Source of the DNA: Xanthomonas melonis
GTDB lineage: Bacteria > Pseudomonadota > Gammaproteobacteria > Xanthomonadales > Xanthomonadaceae
Reading direction: 5' to 3'
DNA: 64,000 bases
NCBI RefSeq assembly: GCF_020783655.1
Contig: NZ_JAJGQH010000001.1
Location: 62,001-126,000, forward strand
The position numbers were made by a program, and so were the translations under genes. The notes beneath the pieces were generated by a model. The model ran no database searches and was not told where the DNA came from. It saw only the letters and a program-made list of their open reading frames with translations. This document shows, piece after piece, positions 56,788 to 64,000 of the stretch; positions within the stretch are counted from its first letter, which is position 1, and each line of letters starts with the position of its first letter.

Positions 56788-57609
56788 TCAGGCGTCATGC
56801 AGCAAAAAATTGCGCGGTGTAGCACCGGTTGCCTCGTCCGATGCCAGCAACGCCTGGTCGGCCTGATCCTTGAGCTGTACTCCGGACAACCGGCGAGCGA
56901 ACGCTTCGCGCAGGAGATAGCCCAGCGTGCGGGCGGCTTGCGCGTAACCGAGCCCTTCGCTGCGGATGTTGGAAATGCAGTTGCGCGCAGCATCTGTGAG
57001 ACCGACGCGCGGTGCATACGTCAGATACAGCCCGAGGCTATCGGGCGAACTCAAGCCCGGGCGCTCTCCGATCAGAACGATCACCATGCGCGCATCGAGT
57101 AGTTCGCCGACTTCGTCGCCGATCGCCACGCGCCCCTGTTCGATCAGCACGACCGGCGCCAGCGACCGGTTCTGGTGCGCGCTCAGGGCCTCGATCTGTT
57201 CCAGCATCGGCGCTGCATGCCGATGCACCGCCAGGGCAGACAGCCCATCGGCCACCACCACTGCCACGTCGTATCCGCTGCCTTGCACGGCGGCCGCGCC
57301 GCGCAATTGGGTGGCAGCCTCATCGGACAGGCGACGACCCAGGTCTGGCCGTCGCAGGTAGGTGTGCCGATCTGGCGCTGCGCTGCGCAACAGCAGGCTG
57401 TTGCGCCCGCGCCGTTTCAACGCGGCCTGCAACGGTGCCGGATCGAACGCCAGATGTACTGCGTCGCGCGCTTGGGCATGTGCCAGTTGGAAATCGAGAT
57501 GCGCTACGGTCGGCAGGCTGGTGCCCACGCGGCCGAGAGCGATACGTGCTGGTGTCAGCGGCCGCAACTGCGACCAGGCATCGCGTGGCGGTGCCGCTGG
57601 AGTGCTCAC
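56788..57609 (-). CDS. eutC: Ethanolamine ammonia-lyase small subunit
   Basis: A 273-residue EutC. It has the segment [60 protein letters not shown], and [18 protein letters not shown], all characteristic. With EutB it forms the adenosylcobalamin enzyme that converts ethanolamine to acetaldehyde and ammonia. It overlaps eutB by 4 bases. Confidence 0.96.
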   Translation of the reverse strand: MSTPAAPPRDAWSQLRPLTPARIALGRVGTSLPTVAHLDFQLAHAQARDAVHLAFDPAPLQAALKRRGRNSLLLRSAAPDRHTYLRRPDLGRRLSDEAATQLRGAAAVQGSGYDVAVVVADGLSALAVHRHAAPMLEQIEALSAHQNRSLAPVVLIEQGRVAIGDEVGELLDARMVIVLIGERPGLSSPDSLGLYLTYAPRVGLTDAARNCISNIRSEGLGYAQAARTLGYLLREAFARRLSGVQLKDQADQALLASDEATGATPRNFLLHDA

Positions 57610-59018
57610 CGCATCTTTCCTGCAGGCAATTGCGACAACGCGCGGCGAAACGCCGGAGGCACCTCGTTGCCCAGGACGAAACGGCCATCATCCCGCAGAC
57701 GCAGGATGCCTTGTTGCTCCAGCCACTGCTCGAACTCGGGCGCGGCACGCAGCCCGAGTGCCTGGCGTGCATAGAGCGCGTCGTGGAACGAGGTGGTCTG
57801 GTAATTGAGCATTACATCGTCCGAGCCCGGGATGCCCATGATGAAATTAATGCCCGCAGTGCCCAGCAGGGTGAGCAAGGTGTCCATGTCGTCCTGGTCG
57901 GCTTCGGCATGGTTGGTGTAGCAGATGTCGCAGCCCATCGGCACGCCAAGCAGCTTGCCGCAGAAGTGGTCCTCCAGTCCGGCGCGGATGATCTGCTTGC
58001 CGTCGTAGAGATACTCCGGGCCGATGAAACCGACCACGGTGTTGACCAGCAGCGGCTTGAACTGGCGTGCCACCGCGTACGCGCGCGCTTCGCAGGTCTG
58101 TTGATCCACGCCATGGTGCGCGTTGGCCGATAGCGCGCTGCCCTGGCCGGTTTCGAAATACATCACGTTGTCGCCCACGCTGCCGCGGCGCAGCGACAGG
58201 CCTGCCTCGTGCCCCTCGCGCAGCAGCGCCAGATTGACGCCGAAACTGGCATTGGCCGCTTCGGTGCCGGCGATGGACTGGAACACCAGGTCCACCGGCA
58301 CGCCGCGGCCGATCGCCTCGATGGTGGTGGTGATATGCGCCAGCACGCAGGACTGGGTGGGAATCCGGTAGCCGGTAATCACCGCATCGAGCATGCGCAG
58401 CAAGGCGCTGGTGGCGGCCAGACTGTCGCTGGCCGGATTGATGCCGATCACCGCATCGCCATTGCCATACAACAGGCCATCGAGCACGCTGGCGGCGATG
58501 CCAGTGGCGTCGTCGGTCGGGTGGTTGGGTTGCAGGCGGGTGGACAGCCGCCCGCGCAGGCCCAGCGTATTGCGGAAGCGGGTGACCACGCGGGTCTTCT
58601 GCGCCACCAGGATCAGGTCCTGCACCCGCATCAGTTTCGACACCGCGGCGACCATCTCCGGCGTCAGTCCGGGCGCCAGCGCCGTGAGTGCGGCTTCATC
58701 GGCCTGCGCGCTCAACAACCAGTCGCGGAAGCCGCCCACGGTGAGGTGCGCGACAGCAGCGAACGCCGCCGTATCGTGCTGGTCGATGATCAGCCGGGTG
58801 ACTTCGTCCGACTCGTAAGGCACCACCGCTTCGTCGAGGAAATGCCGTAGCGGCAGATCGGCCAGCGCCATCTGCGCGGCGACGCGCTGCAGCCCGGACT
58901 CGGCTGCCAGCCCGGCCAGCTGGTCGCCCGAACGCGCCGGCGTGGCCTTGGCCAGCAAGGTCTTGAGGTCGGCAAACCGGAACTGCTCGCCGCCCGCGGT
59001 GAACGCGAAACCGCTCAT
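57606..59018 (-). CDS. eutB: Ethanolamine ammonia-lyase large subunit
   Basis: A 470-residue EutB with the TIM-barrel active site. Conserved parts include [67 protein letters not shown] and [18 protein letters not shown]. The enzyme uses coenzyme B12. It lies between the permease gene and eutC with 4-base overlaps on both sides. No carboxysome-like shell genes and no aldehyde dehydrogenase accompany it. Confidence 0.97.
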   Translation of the reverse strand: MSGFAFTAGGEQFRFADLKTLLAKATPARSGDQLAGLAAESGLQRVAAQMALADLPLRHFLDEAVVPYESDEVTRLIIDQHDTAAFAAVAHLTVGGFRDWLLSAQADEAALTALAPGLTPEMVAAVSKLMRVQDLILVAQKTRVVTRFRNTLGLRGRLSTRLQPNHPTDDATGIAASVLDGLLYGNGDAVIGINPASDSLAATSALLRMLDAVITGYRIPTQSCVLAHITTTIEAIGRGVPVDLVFQSIAGTEAANASFGVNLALLREGHEAGLSLRRGSVGDNVMYFETGQGSALSANAHHGVDQQTCEARAYAVARQFKPLLVNTVVGFIGPEYLYDGKQIIRAGLEDHFCGKLLGVPMGCDICYTNHAEADQDDMDTLLTLLGTAGINFIMGIPGSDDVMLNYQTTSFHDALYARQALGLRAAPEFEQWLEQQGILRLRDDGRFVLGNEVPPAFRRALSQLPAGKMR

Positions 59019-60370
59019 TGGCCCGCGACCGCACTGTTGATCTGGCTGCGCAGACTGAGCATGCAACACGCCGCACCGAGCAGCAGCAGGCCGACGAAGA
59101 TCAGCGCCACGACCGGGTTGAACCACACCATGGCGATTAGACACACCAGCGCCAGCGACAAGGCGATCGCCGGCACCACCGGATAACCGGGCGCGCGAAA
59201 GCTGCGCTCCAGTCCTGGTTCGCTGCGGCGCAGTTTGAACAGGCTGAGCATGCTCATTCCATACATCACGATGGCGCCGAACACCGACATGGTGATCATG
59301 GCCGCCGTCAGCGACATGCCCTGGATCTTGACCACGCTGTCGCTGCAGATCGCCGCAATGCCGATGACGCCACCGGCCAGAATCGCCCGGTGCGGTGTGC
59401 GGAAGCGCGACAGCGTGGCCAACCCGCGCGGCAGGAAGCCGGCGCGGGCCAGCGCGAAGAACTGCCGCGAGTAGCCCAGGATGATGCCGTGGAAACTGGC
59501 CACCAGCCCGAACAGGCCGATCCACACCAGCATGTGCAGCCAGGTGGAACTGGTGCCGACCACGGCCTTCATCGCCTGCGGTAGCGGATCGTTGATGTTG
59601 GCAAGCTGGCGCCAGTCGCCCACGCCGCCGGCGAACACCATCACCCCCAGCGCCAGCACTATCAGAGTGAGAATGCCGGCGATGTAGGCGCGCGGAATCG
59701 TGCGCCTGGGGTCCTTGGCTTCTTCGGCGGCCATCGCCGCGCCTTCGATGGCCAGGAAGAACCAGATCGCGAACGGGATCGCCGCAAAGATGCCGGAGAT
59801 CGCCGCCGGGCCGAACGTATCGCTGCCGGCCCAGCCATGGGCGACGAAGCGTGCCACGCTGAATCCCGGCGCCACCACGCCCATGAACACCAGCAGTTCG
59901 ATCACCGCCAGCAGGGTCACGATCAGCTCGAAGGTGGCGGCAATCGCCACGCCGACGATGTTCAAGCTCATGAACAGCAGATACGCCCCAATCGCGGCCA
60001 ACCGCGGGTCCAGCGAGGGATATTGCACATTCAAATAAGCGCCGATCGCCATCGCGATCGCCGGTGGCGCGAACACGAATTCGATCAGTGTGGCCAGGCC
60101 GGCCAGCATGCCGCCATAGGTGCCGAAGGCGCGCAGACTGTAGGCGAACGGCCCGCCCGCATTTGGGATGGCGGTGGTCAGTTCGGTAAAACTGAAGATG
60201 AAGCAGGTGTACATCACCGCCACCAGCAAGGTGGTGACCAGAAAGCCCAGCGTTCCGGCGGTGCCCCAGCCATAGCTCCAGCCGAAGTATTCGCCGGAGA
60301 TCACCAGGCCGACCGCGATTCCCCACAACTGCCAGGTGCCGAGGGTCGGCTTGAGTTGCTCGTTGCGCAT
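59015..60370 (-). CDS. eat: Ethanolamine permease, APC family
   Basis: A 451-residue amino acid/polyamine-type transporter with about 12 membrane helices (for example IGAYLLFMSLNIVGVAIA and LTLIVLALGVMVFAGGVG). It starts LKPTLGTWQLWGIAVGLVISGEYFGW, the ethanolamine permease pattern, and has FFLAIEGAAMAAEEAKDP. It imports ethanolamine. The ATG at 60370 has GGAG 8 bases upstream; an ATG at 60379 is an alternative. It is the first gene of the permease-eutB-eutC operon. Confidence 0.93.
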   Translation of the reverse strand: MRNEQLKPTLGTWQLWGIAVGLVISGEYFGWSYGWGTAGTLGFLVTTLLVAVMYTCFIFSFTELTTAIPNAGGPFAYSLRAFGTYGGMLAGLATLIEFVFAPPAIAMAIGAYLNVQYPSLDPRLAAIGAYLLFMSLNIVGVAIAATFELIVTLLAVIELLVFMGVVAPGFSVARFVAHGWAGSDTFGPAAISGIFAAIPFAIWFFLAIEGAAMAAEEAKDPRRTIPRAYIAGILTLIVLALGVMVFAGGVGDWRQLANINDPLPQAMKAVVGTSSTWLHMLVWIGLFGLVASFHGIILGYSRQFFALARAGFLPRGLATLSRFRTPHRAILAGGVIGIAAICSDSVVKIQGMSLTAAMITMSVFGAIVMYGMSMLSLFKLRRSEPGLERSFRAPGYPVVPAIALSLALVCLIAMVWFNPVVALIFVGLLLLGAACCMLSLRSQINSAVAGQ

Positions 60371-60730
60371 GTTGCTCATCTCCAGCGGTCGGGGGAGGCG
60401 ACCAGGCAGTTGCGCTACCTGTGCGGTGCACGCGTCATCGTGGCTGCGCGATCGCTGCTGTCCAGCGATGATCGATGGCATCCCGGTTATACCGCAAAGC
60501 CGGGCGGCGAACACAGGCGCGACGGGTAGGTGTGCGTTGGCGTGGCTGCAACACGATGCGGCGACCGAACTGCGTATCGCTGGGCTCATCCGCCATCCGT
60601 CATGCGCGGGTCCGCTTCACGGGGCTCTGTTGCAGGGCTGCTCCAGGTCTTGCGCCGCCGCTGAGGCTGTAGTCTCGCAAGAGCGCATGGGTCAACCGTC
60701 GGAGGGGCGCCCCCATCCGCCCTTCGGGCA

Positions 60731-60754
60731 CCTTCCCCCGCACGCGGGGGAAGG
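60731..60754. repeat. GC-rich palindrome
   Basis: CCTTCCCCCGC followed by ACGCGGGGGAAGG forms a near-perfect 10-pair hairpin. The flank GCCCTTCGGGC just upstream is a second small palindrome. Together they look like a dispersed repeat element, though no second copy is in the window. Confidence 0.5.
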
Positions 60755-60783
60755 GCGCGCGCCGGAGAGCGTGAAGCCGGCGA

Positions 60784-60858
60784 CTATCTACCGCGTTCGA
60801 GTACCAGCAACGGATCGATACGTACGTCGAACCGCGCCGCGGCATGCCCCATGCTGCA
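60784..60858 (-). pseudogene. Decayed duplicate of the M23 peptidase gene 3' end
   Basis: Read on the minus strand, this encodes FDVRIDPLLVLERGR and a stop, against FDTRIDPLLVLERGK and a stop at the end of the intact gene 130 bases away. At DNA level CGCGTTCGAGTACCAGCAAC is identical in both (60792 and 60928). Similarity continues past the stop (GGCGAC). Only about 25 codons remain. It looks like the remnant of a tandem copy. Confidence 0.72.
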
Positions 60859-60917
60859 GAGGTGTTACCGCGCCGCCGCGCGCCGGAACGGGTGAGATCA
60901 CGAGTGGTGCTGGCGAC

Positions 60918-61757
60918 CTATTTACCGCGTTCGAGTACCAGCAACGGGTCTATTCGTGTATCGAACCAATTCATCCCCCAATGCAGATGCGGTCCGGTCG
61001 CACGCCCGGTCGCACCCACCGCAGCGATGACCTGACCCTGCTCTACCCGGTCGCCCACCCTGACGTCGATACGCGATAGATGCAGGAAATTCGAGCTGAT
61101 GCCGAAGCCATGGTCCAGCAATAGCGTGCCACCGGTCAGGTACAGGTCCGACGCTGCGAAGGTGACCACGCCGGCGGCGGGCGCCTTGACGGGGGTGCCG
61201 GTTGGCACGGCGATGTCCATGCCGGAATGGCCGGCGCCCGGTTGCCCGTTGTACACGCGTGCATTACCGAAGCGGCCGCTGATGCGGCCCTGCACCGGCC
61301 AGATGAAGGGCTGCGCGAAATCCGGGCGCGCATCGTCGCGGTCGCGCGCAGCGGTCACCTGCGCCTGCTCACGCTTGATGCGCTCGGCAATGGCCGGCGG
61401 CGGGTTGACGGTCTTGGGCGGCACGCCGTCGATGCGCTCGGTGGGCCAGTCGCGTGGCGTCACCATCACGCTGGCCGTGCGCTGCGTGCCATCGGGCAGG
61501 GTGATCTGCACCTGCAACGGGCCGGTCGCGTCGCGGCCGATGCCGAACACCACGCTGCCATAGCCGCTCACCCGCAGGTTGCGGCCGGCATAGTGCACCT
61601 TGCTGCCGGCCGGCACCTTGCCGATCACCATCGCGCCCTGCGACGCGCTGGCAGGAAACACCACGCCAGCAGTGTCGGCAGTCTGGGTGTGTGCGGGAGC
61701 CGCGCCGAAGATGGCCGGCACGATCGCCAGCCATGCGCTGATCAGGGCTGCGCGCAT
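60918..61757 (-). CDS. M23 family metallopeptidase (LytM domain)
   Basis: A 279-residue secreted protein with a signal peptide (LISAWLAIVPAIFGAAPAHT). The first half is a beta-rich region (VIGKVPAGSKVHYAGRNLRV), and the LytM domain starts at about residue 150 with FIWPVQGRISGRFGNARV. The zinc site is complete: GHSGMDIAV and HLHWG. Such enzymes cut peptidoglycan peptide bridges or activate amidases. The ATG at 61757 shares a base with the pyrC stop. A duplicated tail lies downstream. Confidence 0.93.
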   Translation of the reverse strand: MRAALISAWLAIVPAIFGAAPAHTQTADTAGVVFPASASQGAMVIGKVPAGSKVHYAGRNLRVSGYGSVVFGIGRDATGPLQVQITLPDGTQRTASVMVTPRDWPTERIDGVPPKTVNPPPAIAERIKREQAQVTAARDRDDARPDFAQPFIWPVQGRISGRFGNARVYNGQPGAGHSGMDIAVPTGTPVKAPAAGVVTFAASDLYLTGGTLLLDHGFGISSNFLHLSRIDVRVGDRVEQGQVIAAVGATGRATGPHLHWGMNWFDTRIDPLLVLERGK

Positions 61758-63106
61758 CAGCGGTCGAAGGTCAGGCGCTGGCCGGCAGCGCTGCCCACCA
61801 ACTGCTCGCCATCCCATACCTGCTGGCCATTGACCCAGGTCGCGGCAATGCGCGAACGGAACGTGGTGCCTTCGAACGGAGACCAGCCGCACTTGGACAG
61901 CACCTGTTCGCGCTTCACCGTGAACGGGGTGTTGTCGATCATCACCAGGTCGGCGAAGTAGCCCTCGCGCAGGAAGCCGCGTTGTTCCACATCGAACAGT
62001 TGCGCCGGCGCATGCGCGAACTTCTGCACGATGCGGGTGATCGGCAGCTTGCCTTCGTGCACCAGCTCCAGTGCCGCCACCAGCGCGTACTGCACCAGCG
62101 GCAGGCCCGACGGCGCCTGGGCGTAGGGCTTTTGCTTCTCTTCCCAGGTGTGCGGGGCGTGGTCGGTGGCCAGGACATCGATGACGTCTTCGGCCAGCGC
62201 CTCGATCAGGGCCAGGCGGTCCTGGGCATCCTTGATCGCCGGGTTGCACTTGATCAGGTTGCCCAGGCGCGCGTAATCGCTGCGATCGAAACGCAGGAAG
62301 TGGATGCAGGTTTCGGCGGTGATGCGCTTGCGGAGCTTGCCGTCCGCATCGACCAGCGGACCGGCTTCGAACAGCGATAATTCGTCGGCGGTGGAGATGT
62401 GCAGCACGTGCAGGCGGGTGTTGTGCCTGCGTGCCAGCGACACCGCCAGCTGCGAGGATTTCAGGCAGGCTTCGCGCGAGCGGATGTCAGGGTGCATCTC
62501 CGCGCTCAGCGCCTCGCCATATTGTTGCCGGTACCGCTCCATCGTCGCGTCGATGGTCGGGGTGTCTTCGCAATGGGTGATGATCGGAGTGGGCGCGTCG
62601 CGGAAGATCGCGTCCAGCGTCTCGGGGTTGTCGACCAGCATGTTGCCGGTGGAGGCGCCCATGAACACCTTGATGCCTGGGGCAGTCTTGGGGTCCAGCG
62701 CCTGGATGTGGGCCAGGTTGTCGTTGCTGGCGCCCATGTAGAAGCCGTAGTTGGCCCAGGCGCGCCCGGCAGCGGCGTCGTACTTGGCCTGCAGCGCGGC
62801 GGCGTCCAGCGTCGGTGGATTGGTGTTGGGCATGTCCATGAAGCTGGTCAGGCCGCCGGCCACCGCTGCACCGGATTCGGTGGCGATGTCGCCCTTGTGG
62901 GTCAGGCCAGGTTCGCGGAAATGCACCTGGTCGTCGATCATGCCTGGCAGCACCCAGCGTCCGGCGGCATCCACAACGGTATCGCCAGGGGCAGGGACGA
63001 TCTTGCTGTCGATCTTGGCGATGCGTCCGGCCTCGATCAGCAGGTCGGCGTCGAACTCCTTGCCCTCGTTGACCAGGCGGGCATTGACGATGACGGTTCG
63101 GCTCAT
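61757..63106 (-). CDS. pyrC: Dihydroorotase (class I type)
   Basis: A 449-residue amidohydrolase of pyrimidine synthesis that closes carbamoyl-aspartate to dihydroorotate. It shows [38 protein letters not shown] with the candidate carboxylated lysine, LHVLHIST, and [14 protein letters not shown]. The first metal motif is QVH instead of the usual HVH, so one histidine ligand is Gln; I recall the same in a Bacteroidetes-type subgroup. It overlaps yidD by 4 bases and the M23 gene by 1. Confidence 0.9.
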   Translation of the reverse strand: MSRTVIVNARLVNEGKEFDADLLIEAGRIAKIDSKIVPAPGDTVVDAAGRWVLPGMIDDQVHFREPGLTHKGDIATESGAAVAGGLTSFMDMPNTNPPTLDAAALQAKYDAAAGRAWANYGFYMGASNDNLAHIQALDPKTAPGIKVFMGASTGNMLVDNPETLDAIFRDAPTPIITHCEDTPTIDATMERYRQQYGEALSAEMHPDIRSREACLKSSQLAVSLARRHNTRLHVLHISTADELSLFEAGPLVDADGKLRKRITAETCIHFLRFDRSDYARLGNLIKCNPAIKDAQDRLALIEALAEDVIDVLATDHAPHTWEEKQKPYAQAPSGLPLVQYALVAALELVHEGKLPITRIVQKFAHAPAQLFDVEQRGFLREGYFADLVMIDNTPFTVKREQVLSKCGWSPFEGTTFRSRIAATWVNGQQVWDGEQLVGSAAGQRLTFDR

Positions 63107-63378
63107 GGATGGGGTCCTTTGCAGCGGCAGGAAGAAGAGGGAGGCGGGGCGGCAGTGGAGGGCGCGTCGGGCACCGGGTCGAAGCCGCCCGGGTGGAACG
63201 GGTGGCAGCGGCCCAGCCTGCGTGCGGCCAGCCAGCAACCGCGTAGCGGGCCGAAGCGACCGATGGCAATCATTGCGTACTCCGAGCAACTGGGCGCAAA
63301 GCGGCAGCGCGGCCCGAGCAGGGGGCTGATGAACAGCTTGTAGCAGCGCAACAGCGCAATGAGCAGGCGGGAGATCAC
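63103..63378 (-). CDS. yidD: Membrane protein insertion efficiency factor YidD
   Basis: A small protein with the YidD core: [27 protein letters not shown], and [13 protein letters not shown] near the C-terminus, which carries extra Pro/Ser and Cys residues. It is amphipathic and membrane-associated and assists YidC/Sec insertion. The start is a GTG at 63378 ([10 protein letters not shown]), typical for the family; an ATG at 63402 would add 8 residues. In most bacteria yidD lies between rnpA and yidC, but here it overlaps pyrC. Confidence 0.88.
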   Translation of the reverse strand: MISRLLIALLRCYKLFISPLLGPRCRFAPSCSEYAMIAIGRFGPLRGCWLAARRLGRCHPFHPGGFDPVPDAPSTAAPPPSSSCRCKGPHP

Positions 63379-63486
63379 TTGCCAATCATATGCCAGTTGC
63401 ATTAATAGGTGGTTGCCGGGGGTCCGCAGCGTACGTTATAAAGGTCCGCTTTCCCGGGCCCCGGGGGAACCAAGGAAGAGCGTTTC

Positions 63487-64000
63487 GTGGCTGCTAAAAA
63501 ACCTGCAAAAAAGGCCGTCCAGGCCGCCAAGAAGTCCGCCAAACCCGTTGCGAAAAAGGCAGCGGCACCCGCCGCTGCGAAGCCGGCCGCCAAGAAGGTG
63601 GCCGCGGTCAGCAAGCAGCCGGTTGCCAAGAAGGTTCCTGCCAAGAAGGCGCCTGCAAAGGCACCGGCGAAGAAGGTCGCCGCCAAACCGGTGCCATCTG
63701 CCAAGCCCGCAGCGGCCAAACCCGTAGCGGCCAAGCCGGTGAGTCCGGCCGCCAAGAAGATCGCTGCCAAGCCGGCGGCGAACAAGGCAGCTCCGGCTGC
63801 CGCCAAACCGGCCGCCAAGCCGGTGGCCTCCAAGCCCGTACCGAAGCCGGCCTCCAAGCCGGCTCCGGCCAAGTCAGTCCCGGTCAAGGCTGAACAGCCC
63901 GCGCCCGCACCGGCCCCCAAGGCCGCCACTGCGAAGCCGGTCAAGCCTGCGACCCCGTCAGCCAAGAATCCCGTGCCCGTTTCGAAATCCTCCGCAAAAA
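63487..64000 (+). CDS. Lys/Ala/Pro-rich histone H1-like N-terminal region, gene continues past window
   Basis: A GTG at 63487 with AAGGAAGAG upstream opens a frame that runs to the window end (171 codons visible). The sequence is a low-complexity run of KPAAKK-, PVAKK- and KPVAAKP-type repeats with almost no hydrophobic or acidic residue, like the tail of histone H1. In Xanthomonas and Xylella the DksA transcription factor has a long extension of this kind, so this may be the beginning of dksA. That is inference; the zinc-finger C-terminus is outside the window. Confidence 0.8.
   Translation, partial: MAAKKPAKKAVQAAKKSAKPVAKKAAAPAAAKPAAKKVAAVSKQPVAKKVPAKKAPAKAPAKKVAAKPVPSAKPAAAKPVAAKPVSPAAKKIAAKPAANKAAPAAAKPAAKPVASKPVPKPASKPAPAKSVPVKAEQPAPAPAPKAATAKPVKPATPSAKNPVPVSKSSAK

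Larger units (their letters stand above)
60371..60917. other. Region between the permease gene and the M23 peptidase gene
   Basis: 547 bases between the permease start and the M23 stop. It holds the operon promoter (not located), a strong hairpin at 60731-60754, and a decayed second copy of the M23 gene's 3' end at about 60770-60860. The remainder has no supported gene. Confidence 0.5.

Noticed and set aside
63490..64000. CRISPR-like or satellite repeat
   Set aside because: The periodicity comes from Lys-Pro-Ala codons in one open frame with a ribosome site; unit lengths vary and there are no spacers.

Overview
The window is a 64 kb stretch of GC-rich chromosome that is almost certainly Xanthomonas (Gammaproteobacteria, Lysobacterales). 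The best single marker is a 689-residue FimX-like REC-PAS-GGDEF-EAL protein with degenerate c-di-GMP motifs. Supporting markers are a VirJ/AcvB-type hydrolase, a GumN-family protein, an H-NS protein ending in the TWSGRGRTP motif, and two intergenic repeat types that I associate with Xanthomonas. The region looks like ordinary core chromosome. I see no phage, insertion sequence, integron, CRISPR array or rRNA operon. One tRNA gene (Ala, CGC) is present.

Layout. 0-7.5 kb: the 3' end of an Lhr-type helicase, a 3-methyladenine glycosylase (mpg), a chemoreceptor plus cheW behind a good FliA (sigma-28) promoter match, a GAF-GGDEF protein with an altered active site, and tRNA-Ala. 7.5-16.9 kb: H-NS, a three-domain LigD, rnd, an FGE-domain lipoprotein, a VirJ-like hydrolase and xseA. 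17-26 kb: queG diverging from nnr-tsaE-amiC-mutL, then a DUF1684 lipoprotein and a TraB/GumN protein. 25.8-33.4 kb: polyhydroxybutyrate genes phaR and phaB, gluQ, htpX, fimX, a flavoprotein and yaeQ. 33.9-45 kb: cold-shock gene, GST, lipoprotein esterase, selO, apt, dbpA, uup, a barnase/barstar-like pair, sodA and suhB. 45-50 kb: trmJ and a two-gene unit joining a PhnD-like periplasmic protein to a membrane GGDEF-EAL protein. 49-56.7 kb: epmB diverging from efp, then a secreted unknown, an MTA/SAH deaminase, ubiG, a HAD phosphatase, a phytoene-synthase-like protein, a flavin split-barrel protein and a small PRC-barrel-like protein. 56.8-60.4 kb: a compact ethanolamine operon (permease-eutB-eutC). 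60.9-64 kb: yidD-pyrC-M23 peptidase on the minus strand, and the start of a Lys/Ala/Pro-rich protein that runs off the end.

Common threads. Three proteins carry c-di-GMP signalling domains. FimX and the GAF-GGDEF protein look like degenerate readers, while the GGDEF-EAL protein at 47-49 kb keeps catalytic residues and is translationally coupled to a periplasmic binding protein. DNA and RNA maintenance genes are numerous (lhr, mpg, ligD, rnd, xseA, mutL, dbpA, uup). EF-P and its lysine modification enzyme EpmB sit head to head.

The most interesting items are the secreted RNase/barstar couple, the PhnD/GGDEF-EAL couple, a duplicated and decayed 3' tail of the M23 peptidase gene, a dihydroorotase whose first metal-binding His is Gln, the FliA promoter, and a two-copy palindromic intergenic repeat. 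I did not find a clearly undescribed multi-gene system. The strongest candidates for new biology are the RNase/barstar pair and the PhnD-linked c-di-GMP module.
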